Shown: positions 44,225 through 55,594, counted from the first letter of the stretch. The stretch is DNA of 64,000 nucleotides from an uncultured Rhodopila sp. (GCA_903932145.1 CAIZFE010000098.1:124001-188000); one strand, 5' to 3'. Numbers and translations are program-made. Notes: a model not told the origin generated them from the letters alone.

Positions 44225-47200
44225 ATGGCCAAAGCGCCGCCACCGGCCCAGCAGGACATCCCAATCCAGCCGGTCGAAAAGCCGATCATTTGCGCTCCCT
44301 ATAAAGAGCCTGATCAGCACTGGAAATATGACACTGTCACCGGCGCGGCCCGCAAGGAACCGGGCCGCCGGCCAGCGTCCTATTGGTATAAGACCGAGCG
44401 GACTGGCGGAGCGCAGCTATCACTGTTGGCGCAGGAACAGCAGGACGACCTGCCGCTGCCGAACCTGCTGCGGGAAGACGTGCGCCGCTGGCGGGACGCC
44501 GACTATCGCGGCGGCACGCAAGCCACGCGGGAATTGCTGCGGCATTGGGGGCGGGAGGATCGGGAACGCCGGTTGTTCTTCGGCCAGCGGGAGGCCGTCG
44601 AGACACTGATCTACCTCGCGGAAATTCGCTTCAACGCCCGAACCAGCCGGCTGCGTTTCACGCCAAAGGTAACGGAAGACGACCTTAATCGTTTGTTGAC
44701 CGGGGTGCGTCCCGGTCCGGCTTTCGGACTTACCCAAGGCGCGGATTTCTTCCCGACGCTGGTAGATAAGCCGTCCGACCCGGCATTGAAGCCGCTGCGG
44801 CGGCTCTGCACGAAGCTGGCGACCGGCAGCGGCAAGACGCTGGTCGCCGCGATGGTTATCACCTGGGCGTTCGTCAATCGCGGCATCAGTCCGGAAAGCC
44901 GCGAGTATCCCAACGTCGTTCTGATCTGCGCCCCGAATCTGACGGTGAAAGAACGGCTGAGCGTGCTGCGGCCGGATGCGGTGGACAACTACTACGACGC
45001 ATTCGATCTGGTGCCGGCCAAGTGGCGGTCGCTTCTGAACCGCGGAACGGTGGTGATCGAGAACTGGCACCGGTTCGCGCCGGAAAGCCCGCACAAGGAA
45101 GGCGACAAGACCTACGCCGTCGTGGACAAAGGTGAGGAAACACCCGTCGATCTGCTCCGCCGCATCATGCGGGAGGCTCCGGACCGATTGCCGATCCTGG
45201 TCATTAACGACGAAGGCCATCATTGCTGGCGGCCGGCGCCAGGGGCACAGGCTGGAGCCGATCTGACCGGAGATGACAAGTCAGAATTCGAGGCCGAAAT
45301 ACAGGAAGCAACCGTCTGGGTCGAAGGCCTCGACCGGTTGAATGCCAGCGGTGGCGACAAGCCTGGAATCTCCTGGGTGCTCGATCTGTCGGCCACGCCG
45401 TTCAGGATCAAGGGCAGCAACTACCCCGAGGGGCAACCGTTCCCCTGGATCGTCTCCGATTTCGGTCTGGTGGATGCCATTGAAAGCGGGATCACCAAAA
45501 TCCCGCGTTTGCCGGTCCAGGACACGACCGGCCGTCCCGATCCGCGATACTTCCGGCTGTGGGAGGCCATTCGCGATGGTCTGCAACCGGGGGAGCGGCT
45601 GCCCGGCCGCTCCGGCAAGCCCAAGCCCGCCGTCGTGTGGCGCGAGGCACAAGGCGCGCTGCTGCAAATCCTCGGTCAGTGGAAGGAACGTTTCGAACGC
45701 ATCCAAGCCGCTCGGCCCGGCGTGGACCGGACCCCGCCGTGTGTGATCGTGGTCTGCGACAACACCGACATCGCCGAGGAATTCTATCGCCGAATCAGTG
45801 GCGAGCAGATTGTCGAAACCGTCACCGAAGCCGAAGTTCTGGAAGTGTTGGAAGACGAAGCGGCAGAGGATGAAGCAGCCCCGACCAAGCGCGGCAAGAA
45901 GCCGAAGCCCAAGACCGTTTACGGCCGTGGCGAGGTGTTTCCTGAGCTGTTCAGCAATACTGCTGCTCGCAAGTTCACCATCCGGATTGACAGCAAGCTG
46001 TTGGCGCAAGCCGAGGCTGGGGGCACCGGTAAGAAGAAAGCCGACGCGGCGGAGGAACTGCGACGTGTCGTGGCAACGGTGGGTAAGACCGGCGAGCCGG
46101 GGCAGCATGTGCGATGCGTCGTTTCGGTGGCGATGCTGACCGAGGGCTGGGACGCGAACACGGTCACCCAAATTCTCGGGCTGCGCGCCTTCACCAGCCA
46201 GTTGCTGTGCGAGCAGGTCGTCGGCCGGGGGTTGCGACGGATGAACTACACACCCGACCCGGCGACTGGTCTGTTGACTGAGGAATACTGCGACGTTTAC
46301 GGTGTGCCGTTTTCCGTGATTCCGTTCCGGGGACGGCCGGTGAACAAGCCTGAGCCGGATGATACGCCGCCCAATCTGGTGAAGGCGCTGCCTGAACGTG
46401 CCGCGATGGAAATGCGTTTTCCGGTGGTGGAGGGGTATGCGTTCGCGCTGCGGCGGAATTTGATCCGTTGCGATGTGGCGGCGATGGAAGTCTTGCGGAT
46501 CGAACCGAACTTGGAACCGACCGGCACGTTCGTGCGGCCACAGGTCGGCGTTCAGGTCAGCCGTGGCATGGCCTCGACGCAGTCACCGTTCGGCTATGAC
46601 CAGCAGAATCGCAGTGCGTATTACGAGTCTACACATGTGCAAACGATCTTGTTCCAGGCGGCGCTGCGGATCGTAGATGAACTCGCGACCGTAAGCACCC
46701 AAGGGGTGGATGGGCGGCGCCGGCGGGTTTTTGCCCTGCAATCGCGGCATGCTTTGTTTCCCCAGGTGTTTCGGATTGTCGAGGAATACTATCGGCAGAA
46801 AGTCATTCTCAACGGGGCGCCAGAACAGGAACTCGGTCTGGAGAAGTATATGCGCCAGATTGTCGAGCGGATGCGGGTGGCGATCCAACCGGACGAGGCG
46901 TCCGGTGAGCCGCCGCTGTTGCCGTTACTGAACCGGACACAAGAAATCGGTAGCACGTCCGGGGTGGAATTTCGGACGAAACGGCCGGTCTATGCCACAA
47001 CGGCCAGCCATATCGGGCATGTTGTTGCCGATACCATGACGTGGGAGCAGGCAACCGCTTTCCGGCTTGAACAGGCTGCCCTCCGTGGCGTGGTGCGATT
47101 TTATGCTCGGAATGAGGGGATGAACTTCACGATCCCCTACGAGTTCCTGAGCGTGGATCATGGGTATGAACCGGATTTTCTGGTGCGTCTGGCGACACCG

Positions 47201-47404
47201 GACGGCGAACCGGATCTGACGTTGATCTTGGAAGTGAAGGGTTTCGAGGGGAATCAAGCCTCGGCGAAGCACGAGGGCGCGCAGCGTTGGGTGAGGGCGG
47301 TGAACAACTGGGGCAAACTCGGCCGATGGGCGTTCCATGTCTGCCGGAATCCCCAGACTTTGGAGCAGGAGTTGGCGTATTTGGTGCAACAGGCGAGAAC
47401 TTAG
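44225..47404 (+). CDS. res: Type III restriction endonuclease/helicase (Res)
   Basis: About 1059 residues from ATG 44225. SF2 helicase core: LATGSGKTLVAAMVITWAF (~residue 198), Walker B box DEGHHC (~329), LDLSATPF (motif III), and EGWDANTVTQILGLRAF with QVVGRGLRR (motifs V-VI). The C-terminus has a PD-(D/E)xK nuclease: EPDFLVRL then LILEVKGFEG (~983-1005). With Mod it forms an ATP-dependent translocating restriction enzyme. The sequence resembles the BPTD_3080-type Res group. It appears intact. Confidence 0.94.
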   Translation: MAKAPPPAQQDIPIQPVEKPIICAPYKEPDQHWKYDTVTGAARKEPGRRPASYWYKTERTGGAQLSLLAQEQQDDLPLPNLLREDVRRWRDADYRGGTQATRELLRHWGREDRERRLFFGQREAVETLIYLAEIRFNARTSRLRFTPKVTEDDLNRLLTGVRPGPAFGLTQGADFFPTLVDKPSDPALKPLRRLCTKLATGSGKTLVAAMVITWAFVNRGISPESREYPNVVLICAPNLTVKERLSVLRPDAVDNYYDAFDLVPAKWRSLLNRGTVVIENWHRFAPESPHKEGDKTYAVVDKGEETPVDLLRRIMREAPDRLPILVINDEGHHCWRPAPGAQAGADLTGDDKSEFEAEIQEATVWVEGLDRLNASGGDKPGISWVLDLSATPFRIKGSNYPEGQPFPWIVSDFGLVDAIESGITKIPRLPVQDTTGRPDPRYFRLWEAIRDGLQPGERLPGRSGKPKPAVVWREAQGALLQILGQWKERFERIQAARPGVDRTPPCVIVVCDNTDIAEEFYRRISGEQIVETVTEAEVLEVLEDEAAEDEAAPTKRGKKPKPKTVYGRGEVFPELFSNTAARKFTIRIDSKLLAQAEAGGTGKKKADAAEELRRVVATVGKTGEPGQHVRCVVSVAMLTEGWDANTVTQILGLRAFTSQLLCEQVVGRGLRRMNYTPDPATGLLTEEYCDVYGVPFSVIPFRGRPVNKPEPDDTPPNLVKALPERAAMEMRFPVVEGYAFALRRNLIRCDVAAMEVLRIEPNLEPTGTFVRPQVGVQVSRGMASTQSPFGYDQQNRSAYYESTHVQTILFQAALRIVDELATVSTQGVDGRRRRVFALQSRHALFPQVFRIVEEYYRQKVILNGAPEQELGLEKYMRQIVERMRVAIQPDEASGEPPLLPLLNRTQEIGSTSGVEFRTKRPVYATTASHIGHVVADTMTWEQATAFRLEQAALRGVVRFYARNEGMNFTIPYEFLSVDHGYEPDFLVRLATPDGEPDLTLILEVKGFEGNQASAKHEGAQRWVRAVNNWGKLGRWAFHVCRNPQTLEQELAYLVQQART

Positions 47405-47408
47405 GAAA

Positions 47409-47485
47409 TGGTGCGCCCGGTAGGACTCGAACCTACAACCGAGCGGTTATGAGCCGCCTGCTCTAACCAATTGAGCTACAGGCGC
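47409..47485 (-). tRNA. tRNA-Ile(CAU), lysidine type
   Basis: 77 nt including the encoded CCA (rc of TGG at 47409-47411). The acceptor stem GCGCCTG pairs with CGGGCGC, D and T arms (GGTTCGAGTCC) are present, and the anticodon loop is CTCATAA, so the anticodon is CAT. The AGAGCAGGCG-N-CTCATAA anticodon region resembles E. coli ileX/ileY rather than elongator or initiator Met, so the C34 is expected to be lysidine-modified and to read AUA. The 3' end lies four bases from the res stop. Confidence 0.85.
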
Positions 47486-47722
47486 GCACCGGCGCCTTAA
47501 TGCCCGCACCCGACGACCGCCGTCAACGTTAAGGATTGCCGACGAGCATCGCTCGCCAGCGCCCGGGCTGATGTCCGGGACAAGTCGGGCATCTTGGTCC
47601 CCCACCGACGGCCCGGTCCGGCAGTGCCCTTCGGACAGGCCGGGTGGCACCTGGAAAATAGTTCTTGTTACGTTCCTTGGTTTCCGCTAGAACTCAGCCA
47701 CACCTTGCAGGAGATGGACGCG

Positions 47723-48010
47723 ATGCCGCAGACCGCCGCTTTCAAAGCCTTGTCCGCAACCGCTCCGGACAGCGCCGATCCCTCGCGCCGCCCGTCGCGC
47801 CTGCTGCAGGATGTTATCCTCAATTTGCTGACCCCGCTGTTCCGGCCCGCCTGCAACGGCGACACCACGCTGGCTCGGTGTACCGCGCAGGGGGCTTTGG
47901 ACGCCCATAACCCGCGCACGGTGCCGGAACTACTCGCGGTTGCTCAGGTGATCGCCTTTCGCCAGTCGGATTTGGCCATCGCCAAGGCAAAAGCAAAAGC
48001 CCGAGCTTAA
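47723..48010 (+). CDS. Small protein, paralogue of the N-terminal domain of the 28.9-kb gene
   Basis: 95 residues from ATG 47723, where AGGAG is eight bases upstream; the ATG at 47714 is directly against the same AGGAG and is less likely. RPSRLLQDVILNLLTPLF, NGDTTLARCTAQGALDAH and ELLAVAQVIAF align with the domain at 28938-29744. It ends with a Lys/Ala-rich tail (IAKAKAKARA). No known family; the domain is probably helical. Confidence 0.65.
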   Translation: MPQTAAFKALSATAPDSADPSRRPSRLLQDVILNLLTPLFRPACNGDTTLARCTAQGALDAHNPRTVPELLAVAQVIAFRQSDLAIAKAKAKARA

Positions 48011-48056
48011 CGCCAAGACCTGCCCGCACCAACCACGCCTGCTCCTGCCGCCACAG

Positions 48057-48081
48057 GTGGCCCGGACAAGCCGGGCCATGA
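48057..48081. repeat. Interspersed palindromic repeat, copy 2
   Basis: Core GGCCCGGACAAGCCGGGCC (48059-48077), flanked by GT and ATGA. Identical over 25 bases to copy 3 at 56766-56790. Confidence 0.85.
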
Positions 48082-48126
48082 CGCGAATGGAAGGCTTGCG
48101 GCCGATGTCTGAATGTCGACGCCCCC

Positions 48127-48891
48127 TTAAAGCCGCCCGCCGTCCACCACCCACAATTGACCGCTGCACATGCGGCTGTCATCAGACGCCAGCCACAGCA
48201 CCATCCGGGACACGTCCTCCGGTATCACCTTGGCCTTCAGGCATTGCACGCGCATCAGGTTGGCCTCGGCTTCGGGAGTCAGCCACAGGTCGATCTGCCG
48301 TTGCGTCATGATCCAGCCGGGGATGACGCAATTCACCCGGATACCGTGACCGCCCAGGTCGCGCGCCATGCCCTTCGTCAGCCCCTCCACCCCGGCCTTG
48401 GCGGTGGTGTAGGCGGGCATGTCGCCATGGTTGGTGTGCCATGAAATCGAGCCGAAATTGATGATCGAGCCACCTCCGGCCGCCTGCATCATCGGCGCCA
48501 CGGCCTGGATGGCGAAGAACTGGTGGCGCAGGTTGGTGGCCATGCGCTCGTCCCAGAACTCTACCGTCACGTCGGCGTAATTGTGGCGCTGATCGTTGGC
48601 GGCATTGTTGACCAGGACCCCGATGGGACCCAGCCGCCCGGCGATGTCGGCGATGGCGGCCTGCAACGCCGGGATATCCTTCAGGTCGCACGGAAGGAAA
48701 ATCGGCGCGGGCAGGCCCTCGGCGGTCAGGCTATCGATCAAACGCGCCGCTGCGTCCTCCGCGATGTCCAGGAACGCAATCCGAGCACCCTGGCGGGCGA
48801 ACTGGGTCACGTGTTCGGCGCCGATGCCGCTGGCGCCGCCGGTCACCAGAACGACGCGGTCGCGCAGGGACGGATAGACGGCGAAGCTCAT
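48127..48891 (-). CDS. SDR-family oxidoreductase
   Basis: 254 residues from ATG 48891, overlapping the gntK stop by four bases. Cofactor site GGASGIG, NNAAND, catalytic Ser in INFGSISWH, and YTTAK with Tyr and Lys; the GQLWVVDGG end is typical. Third gene of the gnd-gntK operon, so it may be a gluconate-type or sugar-acid dehydrogenase feeding gluconate, which is inferred from context only. Confidence 0.88.
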   Translation of the reverse strand: MSFAVYPSLRDRVVLVTGGASGIGAEHVTQFARQGARIAFLDIAEDAAARLIDSLTAEGLPAPIFLPCDLKDIPALQAAIADIAGRLGPIGVLVNNAANDQRHNYADVTVEFWDERMATNLRHQFFAIQAVAPMMQAAGGGSIINFGSISWHTNHGDMPAYTTAKAGVEGLTKGMARDLGGHGIRVNCVIPGWIMTQRQIDLWLTPEAEANLMRVQCLKAKVIPEDVSRMVLWLASDDSRMCSGQLWVVDGGRL

Positions 48892-49394
48892 GACAGTACC
48901 TCCGTCAGCTTCCGAAGGGCATCGGCCACCACGGCGTCCTTGCTGCCCACAATATCGACGATGATCGGATGCTCGTCCGGTCCGGGTTCCTCCAGCGTGG
49001 CAAACTGGCTGTCCAGTAGGGCAGGCGGCATGAAGTGGTTCTTGCGGGCGCTGACCCGATCCGCGATCAGCGCCTTCGACCCGCGCAGATACATCAGCAG
49101 CGTGTCCGACCGGTCGCCGATCAGGATGTCCCGATACACGCGTTTCAGTGCCGAACACGCCACGACGGCCGACTGTCCGGCGGCCAGCAGCTCGTCCTCC
49201 CTGGCCGCGATGGCGCGCAGCCAGGGCCAGCGGTCTTCGTCGGTCAGCGGCGTTCCGGCGGCCATCTTGGCGATGTTGGCTGGAGGATGAAACGAATCAC
49301 CCTCCAGCAGGATCCAGCCTTCCTGACGCGCCAAAGCCGCGGCGACCGAGGTCTTGCCGCTGCCCGACACGCCCATCACAACAACGATTGTCAC
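48888..49394 (-). CDS. gntK: Gluconokinase
   Basis: 168 residues. It phosphorylates gluconate to 6-phosphogluconate with ATP. P-loop GVSGSGKT at residues 8-15; [15 protein letters not shown] and [12 protein letters not shown] are GntK signatures. Its start overlaps the gnd stop and its stop overlaps the SDR start, so the three genes are translationally coupled. Confidence 0.94.
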   Translation of the reverse strand: MTIVVVMGVSGSGKTSVAAALARQEGWILLEGDSFHPPANIAKMAAGTPLTDEDRWPWLRAIAAREDELLAAGQSAVVACSALKRVYRDILIGDRSDTLLMYLRGSKALIADRVSARKNHFMPPALLDSQFATLEEPGPDEHPIIVDIVGSKDAVVADALRKLTEVLS

Positions 49395-50374
49395 TTCTTG
49401 GCCGGCTCCACATGGCCGCCAAAGCCGAACCGCATGGCGGACAGCACCTTTTCGGCGAAGGTGTGGTGCTGGCGCGAGCGGAAGCGGGTGAACAGCGACG
49501 CGGCCAGCACATCGGCCGGCACGGCTTCCTCGATCGCGGCTTCGATGGTCCAGCGGCCCTCTCCGGAGTCCTCGACCTCGCCGGAGAACGCTTCCAGCTT
49601 TTCATCCTTGGCCATCGCATCGGCGGTCAGGTCGAGCAGCCAGGAACTGACCACGCTGCCGCGGCGCCAGACCTCGGCGATGTCGCCCATGTTGAGGTCG
49701 AAACGGTGATCCTCCGGCAGTTTGTCCGACGACTTGTTGCGCAGGATGTCGAAGCCCTCCGCCATCGCCTGCATCATGCCGTATTCGATGCCATTGTGGA
49801 TCATTTTCACGAAGTGGCCGGCACCGACCGGGCCGGCATGGATGTAGCCTTGTTCGGCGCGGGGATCGCGGCCCTCGCGACCGGGGGTGCGTTCGATGGT
49901 GCCAATCCCGGGGGCCAGCGCGGCAAAGATCGGGTCGAGGTGCTTCACCGCATCCGCGTCGCCGCCGATCATCATGCAGTAGCCGCGTTGCAGGCCCCAG
50001 ACGCCGCCGGAGGTGCCGACGTCGAGATACCGCAGGCCTTTCCCGGCCAGCGCTTTACCGCGCCGAATGTCGTCTTTGTAGTAAGTGTTGCCGCCATCGA
50101 TGATGATGTCGCCTTTGCCGAGCAGGCCGGACAGCGTGTCGATGGTGTCCTCGGTAATCTTGCCGTGTGGCAGCATGACCCAGATCGCTTTCGGCGATCC
50201 GGTCAGCTTGGCGACCATGTCGGAAAGCCCGCTGGCCGTCGTGGCGCCCTCTTTACCCAGCGAGTCCACCGCCGCCTGACTGGCGTCCCATACGACCGAG
50301 GCGTGCCCCGCCTTCATCAACCGCCGGGAGATGTTCGCGCCCATACGGCCCAATCCCACAACACCGATCTGCAT
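49391..50374 (-). CDS. gnd: 6-phosphogluconate dehydrogenase (decarboxylating), NAD-type
   Basis: 327 residues from ATG 50374 (GGAG nine bases upstream); the longer frame to 50416 adds residues before the Rossmann strand. [18 protein letters not shown] is the nucleotide site; [19 protein letters not shown] and [19 protein letters not shown] carry the catalytic Lys and Asn pattern. The ~330-residue length is the short, GndA/YqeC-type form often NAD-linked. It converts 6-phosphogluconate to ribulose 5-phosphate, the step after gluconokinase. Confidence 0.93.
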   Translation of the reverse strand: MQIGVVGLGRMGANISRRLMKAGHASVVWDASQAAVDSLGKEGATTASGLSDMVAKLTGSPKAIWVMLPHGKITEDTIDTLSGLLGKGDIIIDGGNTYYKDDIRRGKALAGKGLRYLDVGTSGGVWGLQRGYCMMIGGDADAVKHLDPIFAALAPGIGTIERTPGREGRDPRAEQGYIHAGPVGAGHFVKMIHNGIEYGMMQAMAEGFDILRNKSSDKLPEDHRFDLNMGDIAEVWRRGSVVSSWLLDLTADAMAKDEKLEAFSGEVEDSGEGRWTIEAAIEEAVPADVLAASLFTRFRSRQHHTFAEKVLSAMRFGFGGHVEPAKK

Positions 50375-50617
50375 CTGCACTTCTCCGATTTCCATTGGGT
50401 GCGCACCCTGCCACATGCTGGCGCGAAGGCAAGACGGGGCGTGTTCTCGCGCATACGTTATCCCGGCCGAGCCCGGTTATTCGCGGGAATCCGGAGTGTT
50501 AGGAGGGAGTCCTAAGTAGATTCCGTAACTATCGAATAGCCGGCGTGTGTGTAGCATTGCTGTCTGACGTTCCGCAGCCGGCGCGCTGTTCGGCGCGTCC
50601 CGTTCCGGAGAGTCATT

Positions 50618-51745
50618 TTGTCCACAGACCAACCCGACAGCCAGACCGACTCTCGCCCTTCTGTATCGCAGGTGACCGCCCTGGCGACGGTTCCGAACGT
50701 GCCGGCCGTCGTGCCTACAGGCGCAGTCGTGGTCCCACCGGAAGCCGCGATCGTGCCGAAGCGGCGCCGCTTGCTGAAACCGGCGCTGCTGTTGCTGCTG
50801 CTGTTCGCGGGGCTTGCCGGCGGCGGCTACTGGTGGCTGCATCCGCGCGCCAGTCTGCCGCCGGGCATCGCATCGGGAAACGGCCGCCTGGATGCCGACG
50901 AAATCGATATCGCCACGAAATTCGCCGGCCGGATCGCCACGTTGTCCGTCGATGAGGGCGATCTGACGACGGCCGGGCAGGTCGTCGCGAAGATGGATAC
51001 GCGGGACCTCGAGGCCTCGCTGCAACAGTCTCAGGCATTGATTGCCCAGGCGTCCCAGACGTTGCTCGCCGCCAAAGCCACGTTGGAACAGCAAAAGAGC
51101 CAGGTGGTGTTCGCAGGGCAAGAGATCGCGCGCACGCTGGCCCTGGTGGACAAGGGATTTGCCACGCGGGAGACGCTGGACCAGCAACGCCAGACGCTGG
51201 CCAGTGCCATCGCCGGGCAGAACGCCGCCACCGCGGGCATCGCCGGGTCTCAAGCCGCGCTCGATGCCGCCACGCACGCCGCGGAGGTGTATCAGGTCAA
51301 TATCGCCGACGGCTCCCTGGTGGCGCCGCGCGACGGGCGGATCGAATATCGGGTCGCGAATGTGGGGGAGGTTCTGCCGGCCGGCGGCAAGGTCTTCACC
51401 ATGCTCGATACCAGCTATGTTTACATGGATATCTACCTGTCAACACTGTCGGCGGGACGTGTAAAATTGGGCACCGACGCCCGTATCGTCCTGGATTCCT
51501 ACCCGGCGCATCCGTTTCCGGCCAAGGTCGTGTTCATCGCCGCGCAAGCACAGTTCACGCCCAAAACAGTGGAAACCAAGGATGAGCGAGACGTGCTGAT
51601 GTTCCGGGTGCGCGTCCGGATCGATCCGGAACAGTTGAAGGCGCATGCGGCGGCGGTGCGCAGCGGATTGCCGGGCATGGCCTATGTCCAGACCGAACCC
51701 AACGTGGTTTGGCCGGTAACGCTGCAAACTGCCGCACCGAAATGA
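50618..51745 (+). CDS. HlyD-family membrane fusion protein (periplasmic adaptor)
   Basis: 375 residues from TTG 50618 with GGAGAG upstream. One N-terminal membrane helix ([20 protein letters not shown]). Barrel-sandwich and hairpin segments follow: [19 protein letters not shown], then a helical hairpin rich in Gln/Ala, and [20 protein letters not shown]. It bridges an inner-membrane ABC exporter to the outer membrane. The stop overlaps the start of the ABC transporter gene. Similar to E. coli YhiI. Confidence 0.9.
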   Translation: MSTDQPDSQTDSRPSVSQVTALATVPNVPAVVPTGAVVVPPEAAIVPKRRRLLKPALLLLLLFAGLAGGGYWWLHPRASLPPGIASGNGRLDADEIDIATKFAGRIATLSVDEGDLTTAGQVVAKMDTRDLEASLQQSQALIAQASQTLLAAKATLEQQKSQVVFAGQEIARTLALVDKGFATRETLDQQRQTLASAIAGQNAATAGIAGSQAALDAATHAAEVYQVNIADGSLVAPRDGRIEYRVANVGEVLPAGGKVFTMLDTSYVYMDIYLSTLSAGRVKLGTDARIVLDSYPAHPFPAKVVFIAAQAQFTPKTVETKDERDVLMFRVRVRIDPEQLKAHAAAVRSGLPGMAYVQTEPNVVWPVTLQTAAPK

Positions 51746-54453
51746 CTGCGCTGGCGGCGCAACTGGATGCGGTCTCGCACATTTATGGCAAAGCCGTCGC
51801 ACTGGATAACGTCTCGCTGTCGATTCCAGCCGGTTGCATGGTGGGGATTATCGGTCCGGACGGCGTCGGCAAGTCGTCCGTCCTCAGCCTGATCGCCGGC
51901 GCTCGGCAGATCCAGTCTGGTACCGTTACGGTGCTCGGTGGTAACATGGCCGATGCGGGATACAGGGCCGCATTGTGTCCAAGGGTTGCGTTCATGCCGC
52001 AGGGTTTGGGGCGGAATCTGTACCCCGACCTGAGTGTTCGCGAGAATATCGAGTTCTTCAGCCGCCTGTTCGGGCAATCGCGCGCCGAACGGACATGGCG
52101 TATCGCCGAACTGCTGGGGGCGACCGGCCTGACCGCGTTCGCCGACCGTCCGGCCAAGAAACTATCGGGCGGGATGCGCCAGAAGCTGGGTCTGTGCTGT
52201 TCCCTGATCCACGACCCCGATCTGCTGATTCTGGACGAGCCCACAACCGGCGTCGATCCGTTATCGCGCCGCCAGTTCTGGGAATTGGTCGATCTCATGC
52301 GGTCACGGCGCGCGGGCATGAGCGTCGTCGTGGCAACGGCTTATATGGAGGAAGCCGAACGGTTCGACTGGCTGATCGCCATGAACGCCGGCAAGGTCCT
52401 GGCGACCGGAACGCCGGCCGACCTGAAGCAGGCGCACCATGTCGATACGGTGGAGGAAGCTTTCATCGCCGTCCTGCCGGAGGCGCAACGACGCGGCCAC
52501 ACCGCGCTGAAGATCCCCCCGCGCAAGGTTATGGACGCCGAACCGGTTATCACCGCGCATGATTTGACGTGCCGTTTTGGTGATTTCACCGCGGTGGACA
52601 AGGTCAGCTTCAAGATCGAGCGTGGCGAGATCTTCGGATTCCTCGGATCGAACGGCTGCGGCAAAAGCACGACGATGAAGATGCTGACCGGGCTGTTGCC
52701 GGCCACGTCGGGAGACGCACTGCTGTTCGGCCACCCGGTTCAGGCCGGCGGCATCGCTGTGCGCAATCGTATCGGCTATATGTCGCAATCGTTCTCGCTG
52801 TATACTGAACTGACCGTCCGGCAGAACCTTGATCTGCATGCGCATCTTTTCCATTTGCCGCGGGAAAAGGCGCGGACCCGTATTACCGAATTGACCCGGC
52901 AATTTGGCCTGGGAGACTACCTGGACCAACGCACATTGGACCTGCCGCTGGGCATCCGCCAGCGGCTTTCGCTCGCCGTGGCCATCGTTCATCAGCCGGA
53001 AATCCTGATCCTGGATGAACCGACGTCGGGCGTCGACCCGCTGGAGCGGGATCATTTCTGGGAATTGCTGATTGACCTTGCGCGCAATCAGGGCGTAACG
53101 ATTTTCGTGTCCACCCATTTCATGAATGAGGCCGCGCGCTGCGATCGGGTGTCGCTGATGGATGCCGGACGTGTGCTGGCCACCGATACGCCGGCCGGGT
53201 TGGTCAAGGCCCGCGGGGTCGCCTCGCTGGAGGAGGCGTTCATCGCCTACCTTGAGGAAGCCAAGGGCGCTTCGCCGGCACCGGCTTCGTTGCGAGCGAT
53301 CTCCAACAGCGCGTCGGTCGAACGTCCCTGGTTCAGTCCGCGACGCTTGCTGGCCTACACCATCCGTGAAAGCCTGGAACTGTTGCGCGATCCGGTGAGG
53401 CTTGGCTTCGGGCTTTTCGGCACAGCCATGCTGATGATTGTCTTCGCGTTCGGCGTCTCTACCGACGTCAACAATCTCACGTTCGCGGCGCTCGACCGCG
53501 ACCAGACACGGGAAAGCCGAGCCTATTTGGAGGAATTGAGGGGGTCGGCCTATTTTGTGGAGAAGCCGCCGATCACCGACTACACCGACCTTGAGGCGCG
53601 GCTACAGGACGGCAGCATCAACGCCGCCATCGAGATACCGCCGGGCTTCGGACGCGATATCAAGCGCGGCAGACCGGTCTGGGTGTCCGCGACGGTGGAC
53701 GGAGCGATGCCATTCCGGGCGCAAACCATTCGCGGGTATTTGCAAGCCATGCACCAGCTTTATCTGGCCGATCCGATCGTCACCACGACGCGGCCGGCGC
53801 CTTCGCCGCCCGCCGATATTGAAATACGGTTCAAGTACAACCAGGACTTCGACAGCATCTATGCCATGGTGCCCTCCAACATCTCCATGATGCTGGCGCT
53901 GTTCCCGGCGATCCTGATGGCTCTGGCGATCGTCCGGGAAAAGGAGCTTGGATCGATCACGAATCTGTATGTCACCCCGGTCACGCGGCTGGAGTTCCTG
54001 ATCGGCAAACAGCTTCCCTATATCGCGATCGCGATGGTCAATTTCGGACTGCTGTTCCTGATGGCGATTTTCATCTTCCATGTGCCGCTCAAGGGAAGTT
54101 TCATCACGCTGCTGCTGGGTGTTTTGCTGTATGTCACGACGACAACCGCCTATGGGATGCTGGTTTCGGCGTTCACCAAAACTCAGATTGCCGCCTTGTT
54201 CGGCACCGCGATCCTGACGGTTCTACCGGCGACCCAATTCTCCGGCATGATGACCCCCGTCTCCTCGCTGACCGGCATGGCTCGGATCATCGGGCAGGGG
54301 TTTCCGATGACCTATTTTGTGCCCATCAGTGTCGGCACGTTTACCAAGGGTCTCGGTTTCCAGGATCTGAGCGGCAATGTGGCGCGGTTGGCGATTTTCA
54401 TTCCGGTGCTGCTGTTGCTCAGCCTGCTGCTACTCCGTAAGCAGGAAAAGTGA
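51742..54453 (+). CDS. rbbA: ABC transporter: two ATPase domains fused to an ABC-2 permease (RbbA/YhiH-like)
   Basis: 903 residues. ATPase 1: [33 protein letters not shown]. ATPase 2: GSNGCGKST, then [12 protein letters not shown] (signature with LG instead of SG) and [12 protein letters not shown]. The C-terminal permease has about six membrane segments ([32 protein letters not shown]). This order matches RbbA/YhiH, described as a ribosome-associated ATPase, but the context with HlyD and YhhJ indicates an efflux system. The second signature is atypical, so that site may be impaired. Confidence 0.9.
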   Translation: MTALAAQLDAVSHIYGKAVALDNVSLSIPAGCMVGIIGPDGVGKSSVLSLIAGARQIQSGTVTVLGGNMADAGYRAALCPRVAFMPQGLGRNLYPDLSVRENIEFFSRLFGQSRAERTWRIAELLGATGLTAFADRPAKKLSGGMRQKLGLCCSLIHDPDLLILDEPTTGVDPLSRRQFWELVDLMRSRRAGMSVVVATAYMEEAERFDWLIAMNAGKVLATGTPADLKQAHHVDTVEEAFIAVLPEAQRRGHTALKIPPRKVMDAEPVITAHDLTCRFGDFTAVDKVSFKIERGEIFGFLGSNGCGKSTTMKMLTGLLPATSGDALLFGHPVQAGGIAVRNRIGYMSQSFSLYTELTVRQNLDLHAHLFHLPREKARTRITELTRQFGLGDYLDQRTLDLPLGIRQRLSLAVAIVHQPEILILDEPTSGVDPLERDHFWELLIDLARNQGVTIFVSTHFMNEAARCDRVSLMDAGRVLATDTPAGLVKARGVASLEEAFIAYLEEAKGASPAPASLRAISNSASVERPWFSPRRLLAYTIRESLELLRDPVRLGFGLFGTAMLMIVFAFGVSTDVNNLTFAALDRDQTRESRAYLEELRGSAYFVEKPPITDYTDLEARLQDGSINAAIEIPPGFGRDIKRGRPVWVSATVDGAMPFRAQTIRGYLQAMHQLYLADPIVTTTRPAPSPPADIEIRFKYNQDFDSIYAMVPSNISMMLALFPAILMALAIVREKELGSITNLYVTPVTRLEFLIGKQLPYIAIAMVNFGLLFLMAIFIFHVPLKGSFITLLLGVLLYVTTTTAYGMLVSAFTKTQIAALFGTAILTVLPATQFSGMMTPVSSLTGMARIIGQGFPMTYFVPISVGTFTKGLGFQDLSGNVARLAIFIPVLLLLSLLLLRKQEK

Positions 54454-55580
54454 TGATGCGCAGCCTGTCGAATATCTTCTGGCTTGGCACCAAGGAGCTT
54501 CGCAGCTTCCTGCACGATTACGTTCTGATCGGGCTTGTGATCTACGCTTTTTCATTCGCCGTGATCACCTCCGCGCAAAGCAATTCGCAAGAATTGAATA
54601 ATGCCTCGATCGCCATCGCCGATGAGGACCATTCCCAATTGTCGCGCCGTATCGCCGGTGCTTTCCTGCCACCGCTGTTTCAAACGCCGCAGTTCATCGC
54701 AGTGGCCGACATCGTTCCGCTGATGAACGCCGGCAAATATACCTTCGTGATCGATATCCCGCCGCGGTTCGAGCAAGACGTGCGAGGCGGCCGAAGCCCG
54801 GGGTTGCAGATCGATGTCGATGCAACCGCGATGATACAGGCCGGCCTGGGGTCGGGCGACGCGCAGCAGATCATCACCACTGAAATCGCCGAATTTCTGG
54901 CCCACACCGAACAGGCGCCTCTGTCCACGGTTAATCTGGACGTGCGAATCGCCTTCAATCCGAACGTAACGACCGCCTGGTTCACCAGCGTCATGGGGAT
55001 CATCAACAACGTTACTATGCTGGCGATCATCATGTCCGGTGCCGCGATTATCCGCGAACGGGAGCACGGAACGATGGATCATCTGCTGGCGATGCCGCTG
55101 ACCCCGTTTGAGATCGCGATGTCCAAGGTGTGGGCAAACGGCCTGGTGATCACTGTCGCCGTCGGGCTTTCGCTATACGTCGCCGTGCGCACCATTCTCG
55201 GCATTCCCATCGCCGGGTCGATCCCGCTTTTCATGGTTGGCGTGGTGATCTACCTGTTCTTCGCCACCGCCGTCGGCATTTTTCTGGGAACCGTGACCCG
55301 GTCGATGCCGCAACTCGGGCTGCTGTTCATGCTGGTCTTCCTGCCCATGAACATGCTGTCCGGCAGCAACACGCCGCTGGAGAGCATGCCGGTGTGGCTG
55401 TCCACCGCGATGCAGGCGTCACCCTCGACCCATTTCGTATCGTTCGCGCAGTCCATCCTGTACCGGGGCGCCGGGATCGGCATCGTCTGGCCGCAATTCC
55501 TCGCCGTCGCCCTGGTGGGAGGGCTGTTTTTCGGCCTGGCCCTGTGGCGGTTCCGTTCGGTGGCGGCACAGACGACGTGA
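54453..55580 (+). CDS. ABC-2-type permease (YhhJ-like)
   Basis: About 375 residues; ATG 54453 overlaps the preceding stop. A first membrane helix, a large periplasmic domain (NASIAIADEDHSQLSRRIAG), then five to six helices including IREREHGTMDHLLAMPLTPFEIAMSK, the typical ABC-2 signature. Third gene of the HlyD-RbbA-YhhJ export operon. Substrates of such systems are usually hydrophobic drugs or toxins; here unknown. Confidence 0.9.
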   Translation: MMRSLSNIFWLGTKELRSFLHDYVLIGLVIYAFSFAVITSAQSNSQELNNASIAIADEDHSQLSRRIAGAFLPPLFQTPQFIAVADIVPLMNAGKYTFVIDIPPRFEQDVRGGRSPGLQIDVDATAMIQAGLGSGDAQQIITTEIAEFLAHTEQAPLSTVNLDVRIAFNPNVTTAWFTSVMGIINNVTMLAIIMSGAAIIREREHGTMDHLLAMPLTPFEIAMSKVWANGLVITVAVGLSLYVAVRTILGIPIAGSIPLFMVGVVIYLFFATAVGIFLGTVTRSMPQLGLLFMLVFLPMNMLSGSNTPLESMPVWLSTAMQASPSTHFVSFAQSILYRGAGIGIVWPQFLAVALVGGLFFGLALWRFRSVAAQTT

Positions 55581-55594
55581 AGCCGCCGCCCCGC

